From assembly GCF_024345395.1 (NCBI RefSeq), contig NZ_JAGQBA010000001.1, positions 372,001 through 436,000 of the forward strand: a stretch of 64,000 nt of DNA, read 5' to 3'. The notes under the pieces are model-generated. The model ran no database searches. It saw only the letters and a list, made by a program, of their open reading frames with translations, and was not told where the DNA came from. This document shows, piece after piece, positions 56,965 to 64,000 of the stretch (position 1 is its first letter; every line of letters starts with the position of its first letter). The stretch comes from Cyanobium sp. Tous-M-B4 (GTDB lineage: Bacteria > Cyanobacteriota > Cyanobacteriia > PCC-6307 > Cyanobiaceae). The position numbers and the translations under genes are program-made.

Positions 56965-58767
56965 TCAGTAGTGGTTCCCCACTTTGCGGTGGTGCACCGC
57001 GGTGCTGGCTTCGGTGTCGGCCACGTTGCCCTGCTCCACCTCGGCATAGATGATCCAGTGGTCGGGGCCTTCTAGGCGTTGCACCACGCGGCAGCCCAGG
57101 TAGGCCAGGGCATCACCGAGCACCGGCCCGCCAGTGGCGGCGCCCTCGAGGGTGCTTACGCCGGCGAAGCGGTCGGCGCCGGGCGGGAAGCGCTTGAGGA
57201 AATGGCGCAGCAGCTCCTGGTGGTTGTCCTCCCGCAGGATGTTGAGCACGAAGCGATCATCTACTTGCAGCAGCGCCTCGATGGCCCGGTCTTTGGCTAC
57301 CGCCACCGTGAGGCCGGGGGGCTCGAAACTTGCCTGGCTAACCCAGCTGGCCACCATCGCTGAGCTGCGCGTCCCCTCCGGTGTCTCCTGCCGCGCTGTC
57401 ACCACATACAACCCCCCGGATAGGCGACCCAGCGCCTTGTCGAGATCGGCATCGAGAGACTTCATCGCGGCGATTGTCTTCTCCTTGGTGAGCAGCTGAC
57501 CCAGGTCAGTGCCGGCTTCCTCGCAGCGCTGATAATCGTTTCCGCCAGGCACCTGGCGCACCCGCAACGGTTCAAAGGCAGTTTTCTGGCCGAGGCTGCG
57601 CAGCTGGCTTGCCACGGTGTCGATTGGTTCGTCGTCGCCGCCGAAGGCGTCGTAGCTGCCCACCCACTGCTTTGGCTTGAGGGCCGCCAGCAGGGTGCCG
57701 ATCGCAGCCTGCAGCTCGGCATCGGGCCGGGCTGGCCAGGTGGGCACCACCACGGCGCTGGCTTCACCGATCAGAGCACTGAGCTCCTGGGCGTCGGTGG
57801 CGCGCAGATCCACCAGCTGCACTGCAGCGCCGGCCTTGCCGATGCCGCGGGCAATCGCCTGGCTGAGCCGGTCACAGAAGCCGTATTGGCTCAGATAGCA
57901 AACGGCTGCATAGTTTTCGCCCGTGCTGCGCCGAGAACTCCACTCGCGGTAGTCGCCCAGCCACAGGCCAAGGTGGTGGCGCAGCAGCGGCCCATGGCCC
58001 ACCGCCACTGTGCTGATCTCCGGCAGGCCATCCATGCGCTTCAAGGCCTGCAGCACGCTGCGGGCGTTGGGGCCCATCAGGCAGTCGTAATAGAAGCGAA
58101 AGTCGGGCGCGATCGCCCCCGGATCCACATCAAATAGGTCATCGGAGCAGTAGTGCAGGCCGAAGGCATCGCAGGTGTAGAGGATGCCGGTGCCGTGGTC
58201 GAAGGAAAAGATCGTGTCGGGCCAGTGCAGGTTGGGGGCGCTGAGAAACTCGAAGCGGTGGGCCACGCCACTGGTGGGGTTGGTGCCCAGATCGAGCTCT
58301 TCGCCGCTTTTCACCGCCCGGCTTTTGAAGGGCCGGTGCACCTGATTCTCAAGAAACTGGATCGCCACCTTGGAGCCCACGATCTCGATCTCGGGGTTGA
58401 GCTCGAGCAGGTGGGCGATCAGGCCCGAGTGGTCGGGCTCTGTGTGGGAAACGATCAGGTGATCGATTGCTTTTGGGTCGATCTGCTCCTGCAGCAGCGG
58501 CAGCCAGGTGCCTTCAAATTTGAGGTGGCTGGTGTCGATCAGGGCGGTGCGCTCGCCCCGCACCAGGAAGCTGTTGTAGGTGGTGCCGTTGCGTAAGCCA
58601 AACTCAATATCGAAGCGGGAGCGCTCCCAGTCGAGCGAGCGGATCGCGGTGGTGTCCGGGCCGATCGGCTCGCACTGCAGGCTGAGGCGGCTGCCACCCA
58701 CCGCAGCAGGCGTGCTGCCGTTAACGGTGCCACTGGCCTGATTGGTGCCGTGGCTGGCTACTTCCAT
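56965..58767 (-). CDS. flv3: Flavodiiron protein, Flv3 type
   Basis: 600 residues from ATG 58767; the longer open frame to 58917 adds an unconserved charged segment. The diiron site is canonical: VSHTEPDHSGL, the His in SAPNLHWPDT, and the Asp in YTCDAFGLHY, with AVGHGPL later. The flavodoxin domain (NYAAVCYLSQYGFCDRLSQA) and flavin-reductase domain ([20 protein letters not shown]) follow. With Flv1 it forms the Mehler-like heterodimer. Upstream by about 250 bp is the Fe-S/cNMP protein gene on the same strand. Confidence 0.95.
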   Translation of the reverse strand: MEVASHGTNQASGTVNGSTPAAVGGSRLSLQCEPIGPDTTAIRSLDWERSRFDIEFGLRNGTTYNSFLVRGERTALIDTSHLKFEGTWLPLLQEQIDPKAIDHLIVSHTEPDHSGLIAHLLELNPEIEIVGSKVAIQFLENQVHRPFKSRAVKSGEELDLGTNPTSGVAHRFEFLSAPNLHWPDTIFSFDHGTGILYTCDAFGLHYCSDDLFDVDPGAIAPDFRFYYDCLMGPNARSVLQALKRMDGLPEISTVAVGHGPLLRHHLGLWLGDYREWSSRRSTGENYAAVCYLSQYGFCDRLSQAIARGIGKAGAAVQLVDLRATDAQELSALIGEASAVVVPTWPARPDAELQAAIGTLLAALKPKQWVGSYDAFGGDDEPIDTVASQLRSLGQKTAFEPLRVRQVPGGNDYQRCEEAGTDLGQLLTKEKTIAAMKSLDADLDKALGRLSGGLYVVTARQETPEGTRSSAMVASWVSQASFEPPGLTVAVAKDRAIEALLQVDDRFVLNILREDNHQELLRHFLKRFPPGADRFAGVSTLEGAATGGPVLGDALAYLGCRVVQRLEGPDHWIIYAEVEQGNVADTEASTAVHHRKVGNHY

Positions 58768-59013
58768 GGCTCCCTGATGGCTTTGATAGTGCAACTTTAG
58801 GCAGGCTCCATTGGGCTCGGTTTGTCCCAGGCCAAACCCAGCCCTGGGCCGGGGTTGGTTGCCAGGATCGCTAAGGATCTCCATCTCTATTTCCACTTTC
58901 ACTTCCAAGCGGGTCACGGCCTGGATTGTCGATGCTGTGGCCCGCCTCCGCCTTTGTTGCCGGCGGGATCAGGTTTGAATTCTCGGCCCCCCAGGCTCGC
59001 TGGCTCAACACCG

Positions 59014-61818
59014 CTATGGCCTTGTGTCCTCGGGCGATCGGCCCAGTTGCTCGCTGTCCATGCGCCGCATGCGCTGGTGCTGTTGTTGCTGCCGTTCGGA
59101 CTGGAGCGTGCGTTGAAGGGATTCACACTGCAAGGCCAATTCGCGGATCAGCGCTTGCTCGAAGATCGGCGACACATCGATGAGTTCACTGAAGCCGGTG
59201 TGACTGAACACCAGGGCGCTGCAGCCCTGGGAGGCGGCCACGAATCTGGCCTTCGCCGCACTGCCGTGATCACCGAAGTAATCGGCCAGCCCAACGATCG
59301 AGCCCCCGCGATGCTCGGCGAGCGTTTTCGGGGCCGAACCCGGCACCAGGCTCTCCCGTTGCTCGCAGCAGCCATCGAGAATTATCAGAACCCCAGCGCT
59401 TGGTAGCTCGATGGGATCCCCCTGACGCCACTGCTGCAGGCTGCAGAGGCGATGGAGGGCCAGCAGGGCGCCGGGTTCGAGGCGCTGGATCAGGGGCTGT
59501 TCGGCGATCAGCGTGAGGATCTCGCGGCTCGCCAGCTGCTCGCCCTGCAGAAAGGCCGTCAGCGTTGCGCTGGTCGGCAGGCCGGTGCGGGGTGCCTGAG
59601 TCAGGCGTTCGGAGCGCGGGGCGTCTAGCTGGCGCAGCACCATCAGGGCCCACAGCGACACGCTGGGGTCGGTATCCAGCCAGAGCCCTTCCAGTATTTC
59701 CCCTGCTGCTGGTAAGGGGGACAGCTGGAGGGGGCTCAACGTCACTCCATCGAGCCAGGTGTTGATCGCCGTGGTGGTGTCATCCTCAGCGGCCAGGAAG
59801 GCCAGCACATTGGGCGAGAGGCCGCGCAATAGGGCTAGGCAGGCTTCATCGGGCCGGTGCTCCTCACGGGCGGTAAGGCCACTGCGGATCAGGGCCACCA
59901 GGTCGGGGAGGAAACGGGCGATCTGGCGGTCGAGACTGAGTACCAGCGGCGCGGCCAGGGGCAGCCGCTGGCTCATTTCAGCGAGGCTCTCTCTGCGGGC
60001 CATGGCCTGGTTCACGAGCTGCAATCGCTGGCTGAGCTGCCGTTCGCCGAATTGGGATCCGGGGCCGAAGTCGTTCAGCAGCTGGGCCCAGCTGTCGTCA
60101 TCGAGACCACTCTCGATCTGGATGCGGTTGAGCCGCCCGCGTCCGTGGGCATCGAGGCGATCGATATGCAGAACCGTGGATCCGCTCAGGAGCAGCAGGT
60201 CTTCGATCTCCTGGGCGGCAGCGTTGCGGCAGAGGTTGAGGCCGGCAAGGTCCTCGGCACTCAGGCTGGTGATTCGTGCGTCTTCGCTGGTAAGGATCTC
60301 CAGGGCGCTCTGGTGATCGGCATCATCGAGCCCCAGGCTGGTGCGTAGGTCGACCAGGGCCTTGAGGGAGGCGGTGCGATCCAGGCGCCCCTGGCTGATC
60401 AGATCCCTCAGCACATCGAGGTAGATGCTGCGGCGTTGGGAGGTTTCCTGCACCGGCAGGGCATTGGCCAACACGAACACCTCCCCCGGGCTGAGATCGT
60501 CCAGTTGGCGCCCGGCCAGCAGGGGTTGAAGATCAGGTCCGAGCCTGGCCAGCCGCCGCCGCAGGCTGGTGCTGGTGCTCTCCCGTTCGTAGAGGCCGCG
60601 GTCGCGATCCCAGTTGCGATAAAGCCACACCGAGCTGATAGCCACGATCACCAGATTCAGCGAGAGCAGCGTTGTGCCGCTGTCGAGCAGATTGCCCTTG
60701 AAGAAGAAGTAGGTGTTGATCGCCGTGAAGGTGGCCAGCAGCCGGGTGCGGTGGATCGCCCGTTCCTTCGCCAGCTCAGGGGCGGCGGAGCTGAGCTGGT
60801 TCCGTTGCAGCTGTTCGATCTGGTGGAACAGCCGTTCCGACACGACGCCCCCCGCGCTGAGCAGGGCCGGCACGGCAAGCAATCGCGGCAGCTGGGGCCA
60901 GCCCGCCGGCAGCAGCGATTGCCACGCCATGGCTGCCAGGCGGCCGTCGTAGGTGTACAGGTTGCTGCGCAGGTAGTCGATCCCATGGCCGCTGGCTTCG
61001 GCTGGGGCGTCGCTCTGGATCAGCAGAAAGAACGCCAGGATCAGGCCTGGGTAGGAGTACCAGGCCCAGGCCATGCCCCGCTTGCCGCTCAGGCTCTGCC
61101 AGTAGGTGCGCTCGGCATCGATATCGAAACAGGGTTTGGCGCAGGCCACGCAGGTACTGATGTCCTGGCCCTGGGCTCCCACCGTGCGGCACATCGACTG
61201 GGTCGTTTTGCTGCCGCCGCTCAAGTGGGCCTGGGAGCTGAGCAGGCTGCGCGGTCCGCTGAGGATCTGCTGGGCCGGAGCGAACGGACAGAGGTACTGG
61301 CAGAAGGTTTTGCCGCCGTAGGCCCAGCCGCTGATCAGGGCGGCCAGCAGGGAGGCTGCAAACAGCAGGGCCATGATCGGCCCGTTGCTGTTGGCGATCA
61401 GCAGCCGCAGGCTCAGGCCGGCGATCAGCAGGCTCCACTGCAGCTGGATGTGGTGGCGCGCCAGCCAGGACGACTCCGAAATCGCCGCCACCTGGGGCTT
61501 GCCGGCGCGGTTCAGCACCGTGCGCTGCCATCCCAGCGCCCGGAATAGCTGGGAAACAAAGGACAGCGGGCAGATGCGCCGCCAGAGTTCATGGCTGAGC
61601 AGCACCGCCAGGATCACCAGCGGCAGGCCGACATTCCAGAAGAGGTCGTTGCCGATGCCGGGACGGCAGATGGTCGCCTCCCGGCAGGCGATGGAGCGAT
61701 AGGCAGGGCCTAGTTCCGGCCTCAGCAACAGAGCGAGCAGCCCGAGCCAGCCGAGTAGCAGGGCCCAGCGGGCGATCCGCGCCTGCGCTTCAGGCCAGCG
61801 GTTGAACCAAGTGATCAA
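59014..61818 (-). CDS. Polyferredoxin-like membrane protein fused to a cNMP-binding domain
   Basis: 934 residues. Residues 1-290 form a NapH/NosR/CcoG-like membrane unit with about six helices and Cys at 45, 51, 83, 173, 177, 210, 223, 226 and 230; the motifs FCQYLCPFAPAQ and CVACAKPCFDID are of the 4Fe-4S type. More helices follow near 255-275 and 360-395. The middle (about 410-770) is a soluble helical region, partly TerB- or HEAT-like. The C-terminus (about 790-920) is a cNMP/CRP-type sensor (LRPGALLALHRLC-like, then GGSIVGLADYFGDHGSAAKA) with a Gln-rich coiled coil. Redox input plus ligand sensing is inferred. Upstream of flv3 on the same strand. Confidence 0.8.
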   Translation of the reverse strand: MITWFNRWPEAQARIARWALLLGWLGLLALLLRPELGPAYRSIACREATICRPGIGNDLFWNVGLPLVILAVLLSHELWRRICPLSFVSQLFRALGWQRTVLNRAGKPQVAAISESSWLARHHIQLQWSLLIAGLSLRLLIANSNGPIMALLFAASLLAALISGWAYGGKTFCQYLCPFAPAQQILSGPRSLLSSQAHLSGGSKTTQSMCRTVGAQGQDISTCVACAKPCFDIDAERTYWQSLSGKRGMAWAWYSYPGLILAFFLLIQSDAPAEASGHGIDYLRSNLYTYDGRLAAMAWQSLLPAGWPQLPRLLAVPALLSAGGVVSERLFHQIEQLQRNQLSSAAPELAKERAIHRTRLLATFTAINTYFFFKGNLLDSGTTLLSLNLVIVAISSVWLYRNWDRDRGLYERESTSTSLRRRLARLGPDLQPLLAGRQLDDLSPGEVFVLANALPVQETSQRRSIYLDVLRDLISQGRLDRTASLKALVDLRTSLGLDDADHQSALEILTSEDARITSLSAEDLAGLNLCRNAAAQEIEDLLLLSGSTVLHIDRLDAHGRGRLNRIQIESGLDDDSWAQLLNDFGPGSQFGERQLSQRLQLVNQAMARRESLAEMSQRLPLAAPLVLSLDRQIARFLPDLVALIRSGLTAREEHRPDEACLALLRGLSPNVLAFLAAEDDTTTAINTWLDGVTLSPLQLSPLPAAGEILEGLWLDTDPSVSLWALMVLRQLDAPRSERLTQAPRTGLPTSATLTAFLQGEQLASREILTLIAEQPLIQRLEPGALLALHRLCSLQQWRQGDPIELPSAGVLIILDGCCEQRESLVPGSAPKTLAEHRGGSIVGLADYFGDHGSAAKARFVAASQGCSALVFSHTGFSELIDVSPIFEQALIRELALQCESLQRTLQSERQQQQHQRMRRMDSEQLGRSPEDTRP

Positions 61819-61928
61819 TCTGGCTTCCCGCCGATGGCAAGGGTTTCAGTTCATCCTGATTTGTTTTTTGGGATTGGCAATTAGCCGAGTGTCTGCAGGG
61901 CCCAACAGTCGTCGCAGGCGACGGCCAT

Positions 61929-61957
61929 AAAAAAGGCCCGGCGGGTCGGCCGGGCCT
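61929..61957 (-). terminator. Rho-independent terminator after hsp20
   Basis: On the minus strand: GGCCCGGC, six-base loop, GCCGGGCC, then a T-run (A-run at 61929-61934 on the plus strand). It lies 40 bp beyond the hsp20 stop, separating it from the Fe-S/cNMP gene. Confidence 0.92.
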
Positions 61958-61996
61958 GGGAGGGTTCTCTTCTCTCTCGTGTCCGCTCGGCCCTGA

Positions 61997-62410
61997 TCAG
62001 CCCTCCACCTGCACCTGAACCGTGGTGAGGTTCTGGGCCTTTGGTGCCGTCACGGTGAGCAGGCCATCGCGGTAGTGGGCTTGCAGGCTTTCGCGGTTGA
62101 TGCCGCCGGGAAAGCGGAAGCTGCGGCTCCAGGTGCCGTAGCGGAATTCGCTGATCAAGGAGGTCTGTTTGGCGACCGGGGGAGAGCCATCGGGGCTTGG
62201 CTGGCGGCGCTCGGCGTTGATCACCAGGCTGCGGTCGGTGGCCTTGACGTCGATCGAGGTCTTATCGACACCGGGAAGCTCCAGGGCGATTACATAGGTG
62301 TCGTCGGTTTCGTGCACCTCGGCGGCCGGCACTCGCTCGGCGGCGGGACGCTCGGCAGCGCGCAGTTGTTGCTCGAGTAACTCGAAGGGGTGTTGGTGCA
62401 GGGTGAGCAT
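61997..62410 (-). CDS. Small heat shock protein (Hsp20 / alpha-crystallin family)
   Basis: ATP-independent holdase, 137 residues from ATG 62410. The alpha-crystallin domain runs from VHETDDTYVIALELPGVDKT to SFRFPGGINRESLQAHYRDG, with the A-x-x-x-D/N-G-V-L motif present as YRDGLLTVTAPKAQ. The C-terminal IxI motif is weak (TVQVQVEG). A clear intrinsic terminator follows. Longer upstream frame has no conserved content. Confidence 0.95.
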   Translation of the reverse strand: MLTLHQHPFELLEQQLRAAERPAAERVPAAEVHETDDTYVIALELPGVDKTSIDVKATDRSLVINAERRQPSPDGSPPVAKQTSLISEFRYGTWSRSFRFPGGINRESLQAHYRDGLLTVTAPKAQNLTTVQVQVEG

Positions 62411-62492
62411 CGGATGTTCTCCGGGACACAGCCAATGTGCTGCGGCCAGCCGGGCGACGGCAGGGGGCAGACCGCCCGATTTGGTTCGGCCC

Positions 62493-62957
62493 TTACGGCC
62501 CCGTTCGGTTGGCACCACTGGCAGGTAGGGGCAACCGGCAGCGCTGCTTTAAGGCGGCGATCACCCGGCCGGTGGCGTCGGGATGGCCCTGCACGCTGAA
62601 GGCTTCCCGCTCCAGTTGCCGCTTGCCGTGGTGGTATCGGGTGGTGAGGATGCCGCTGATTTCCTGCTCCACCACCGGGTTGAGCCGCACGCTCCAGCCC
62701 AAGGGCTGCAGCACGCCGGTGGGACAGCTCTGGGCTGCGTGAATGGCCTCATGCAGCAACACCTGCCGGCCGATGCCCAGCTCGAAGGCCACCGGCGCGA
62801 TCCAGAGGGTGCGCGTTTTGGCTTGGAACAGGCCGTAGGCGCCGCGTACTGGCGGCGGGGCCAGCCGCACCTGAAAGCCTCGCTGCTGCAGGGTGGTAAC
62901 CAGGGGGCGCAGCTCGGCGGGCAGCTGGGGCGGCGGCGCTGGGATGGCGGCGATCAC
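62493..62957 (-). CDS. HEAIH-motif putative metalloprotein
   Basis: 154 residues from GTG 62957, the best start available; the open frame runs further but upstream codons are the Cys-rich read-through of a tandem repeat. VLLHEAIHAAQSCPTGVL is an HExxH-type zinc site, preceded by AYGLFQAKTRTLWIAPVAF and followed by VVEQEISGILTTRYHHGKRQ with a candidate third ligand Glu. It may be a peptidase or structural metalloprotein; no family name is claimed. It follows the MEKHLA gene on the same strand. Confidence 0.7.
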   Translation of the reverse strand: MIAAIPAPPPQLPAELRPLVTTLQQRGFQVRLAPPPVRGAYGLFQAKTRTLWIAPVAFELGIGRQVLLHEAIHAAQSCPTGVLQPLGWSVRLNPVVEQEISGILTTRYHHGKRQLEREAFSVQGHPDATGRVIAALKQRCRLPLPASGANRTGP

Positions 62958-62970
62958 AACAGGTTTGACT

Positions 62971-63016
62971 TCACAACAGCTGGGTGCATCACAACAGCTG
63001 GGTGCATCACAACAGC
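62971..63016. repeat. 18-bp tandem repeat at the MEKHLA 3' end
   Basis: Unit TCACAACAGCTGGGTGCA at 62971-62988 and 62989-63006 (identical), with a partial third copy 63007-63016 and a related TCACAACAG at 62954. The third copy supplies the stop of the MEKHLA gene; the other copies repeat that stop in the same frame. Confidence 0.88.
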
Positions 63017-63516
63017 CACCAGCGGCTGAAGCGGGCGGCTTGGCCGCAGGGCTGACCGCTGCCGTCGCGCAGGGTCCAGAGGCGGGCGGCTTCGATGGCA
63101 AAGCGGCGGCCGCGGCTGTCGATGCGGATGCCCCGGTAGCCCGCGATCGCTTCTTTGGCTTGGGCTGCCACCAACGCCTGGCGGCGGCTGGCCCGCTCGG
63201 CTGGCTCGGCGGTGAGCCGCGACGGCATGCCCACCATCTCGGCCCAGGGGCGCTGCCACAGGCGCAGGGCCGCCCGGTTGGCATAGATCAGCCGGGGCCC
63301 TGGATCGCTGCTGGGATCGGCGCCGTCATGGGCCAGCAGCACCAGTTCGGCGGCAAACAGCTCTTGGGCCACCAGCAGGGGCGACGCGTCGGCGGCTAGG
63401 CCGGCGATCAGGGGGGTGCCGAAGGCGCGCTGGTAATTGCTGAGCAGGCACAGGGCCAGGCCTTGGGCCGCCGGCGTCAGCCAGGGGGGCGGGCTAGGGA
63501 GCTCAGCTGTCATCAC
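63007..63516 (-). CDS. MEKHLA (PAS-like) domain protein
   Basis: 169 residues. PAS-type fold: PRLIYANRAALRLWQRPWAE, then EMVGMPSRLTAEPAERASRR, GYRGIRIDSRGRRFAIEAAR and GQPCGQAARFSRWWLL at the C-terminus, the pattern of MEKHLA proteins (PAS-related). No kinase or output domain, so it would be a stand-alone sensor. The start overlaps the upstream SWIM gene's end by 14 bp. Confidence 0.85.
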   Translation of the reverse strand: MMTAELPSPPPWLTPAAQGLALCLLSNYQRAFGTPLIAGLAADASPLLVAQELFAAELVLLAHDGADPSSDPGPRLIYANRAALRLWQRPWAEMVGMPSRLTAEPAERASRRQALVAAQAKEAIAGYRGIRIDSRGRRFAIEAARLWTLRDGSGQPCGQAARFSRWWLL

Positions 63517-64000
63517 CGTTGGCCGGGCCCATGGCCTTGGCCATGGCTAGGGCCGCCAGCTGCTGGCCGTGGGCCTTGAGGTGCTCCAGGAAGTGGAGAT
63601 TGGCCTCGGGGAAGCGGGGTTCTTCCGCAAGGGGCAGGGGACCGGCGGCATCGAGGCCGGTGTCGCCCTCCAGGGCTGGAGTGATCACAACCAGATCCGA
63701 ATCGAGGGCTGCGCCGTAGCGCCACCAGCGGTTTGGGTCCTTGATGGCTGGATGCACCGGTTGCAGGGCCACCGCGGCGACCGTCTGGGAGCCCTGTTTG
63801 GCGGCAGCCTGTCTGGCCTGTTTTGCCAGCGCCTTGCGGCGTCGCTTGGCCAGGTCGGCCAGCAGTTGGGCCCGGGTGCGGCCGCGCATTTGGAACAACA
63901 CAAAGGGGTCTTCGCTGAAGCGATCGCCCATCAGGTAATAAACGGCGCTGACGTGTTTGCAGGGGTTCGCCTTATCGGGGCAGCTGCATTCGCTGCGCAC
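63503..64000 (-). CDS. SWIM zinc-finger domain protein (partial)
   Basis: Runs off the right edge; 165 C-terminal residues are present. The first visible segment MRSECSCPDKANPCKHVSAV carries CxCx..CxH, the SWIM zinc motif, followed by YYLMGDRFSEDPFVLFQMRG, a common continuation in cyanobacterial SWIM proteins (often next to SNF2 helicase genes, though none is visible here). The rest is a basic helical region and an acidic tail. The stop overlaps the MEKHLA start. Confidence 0.88.
   Translation of the reverse strand: MRSECSCPDKANPCKHVSAVYYLMGDRFSEDPFVLFQMRGRTRAQLLADLAKRRRKALAKQARQAAAKQGSQTVAAVALQPVHPAIKDPNRWWRYGAALDSDLVVITPALEGDTGLDAAGPLPLAEEPRFPEANLHFLEHLKAHGQQLAALAMAKAMGPANGDDS

Noticed and set aside
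59014-61818. Long plus-strand frames (for example about 370 codons at 60436-61548)
   Set aside because: They are shadows of the 934-residue minus-strand gene, with Gln/Gly/Ala-rich composition and no recognisable motif.

Overview
The window is GC-rich, densely packed chromosomal DNA from a cyanobacterium, most likely a Cyanobium/freshwater Synechococcus-type picocyanobacterium. The evidence is a pair of Flv1/Flv3-type flavodiiron proteins, a DevB-DevC-DevA exporter, acyl-lipid delta-9 desaturases, a DUF98-type chorismate lyase, a Nif11-domain peptide and many short genes of the kind seen mainly in picocyanobacteria. The genus is an inference. Almost every gap is under 250 bp, many genes overlap by 1-4 bases (ATGA or TGATG), and several starts are GTG or TTG.

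Layout. 1-3.3 kb: the start of a sigma-70 factor gene, aspS and gcvT, all on the minus strand. 3.4-6.4 kb: a small Cys-rich protein, a cNMP-domain protein, speE-speB and arfB. 6.4-8.8 kb: lipid A acyltransferase-type gene, DUF2227-type gene and mazG in one run, then tRNA-Val(UAC). 8.9-12.3 kb: an MNT/HEPN toxin-antitoxin pair whose HEPN gene is frameshifted, and a Pma1-like P-type ATPase. 12.3-17.3 kb: small conserved genes, a 2OG-Fe(II) oxygenase, a Nif11 peptide, an AT-rich membrane gene, and an MscS channel coupled to a lipoprotein solute-binding protein. 17.4-24.9 kb: valS, a beta-hydroxyacid dehydrogenase, devBCA and a TVP38-type membrane protein. 25-28.3 kb: a 1077-residue two-domain surface-type protein with a hairpin before its start and a strong terminator after it.

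28.3-35.2 kb: small genes, a TerB-like gene, ligA, an SprT-like gene, a DUF1269 gene and chorismate lyase. 35.2-39 kb: a lower-GC glycosyltransferase island (GT4, GT2, pyruvyltransferase, GT29-like). 39-44.8 kb: PilP/GspC-like protein, mnmG, a glycosyltransferase, dnaB and rplI. 44.8-47.6 kb: two desaturases on either side of an HTH-like gene. 47.7-52.3 kb: a methionine gamma-lyase-family enzyme, gcvH and gcvP; gcvT lies 46 kb away, so the glycine cleavage genes are split.

53-61.8 kb: a minus-strand oxygen/redox cluster of a polyferredoxin-cNMP membrane protein, flv3, flv1 and rubrerythrin, interrupted by an oppositely oriented, N-terminally truncated ABC substrate-binding gene. 61.9-64 kb: Hsp20, a small HEAIH metalloprotein, a MEKHLA/PAS protein and a SWIM zinc-finger protein that runs off the end.

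Two themes stand out. One is the redox cluster with its unusual Fe-S/cNMP fusion. The other is a recurring set of short (12-18 bp) imperfect tandem duplications sitting at gene starts, gene ends or junctions. No CRISPR array, insertion sequence, rRNA or convincing riboswitch was found. No stretch longer than about 300 bases is without a gene.
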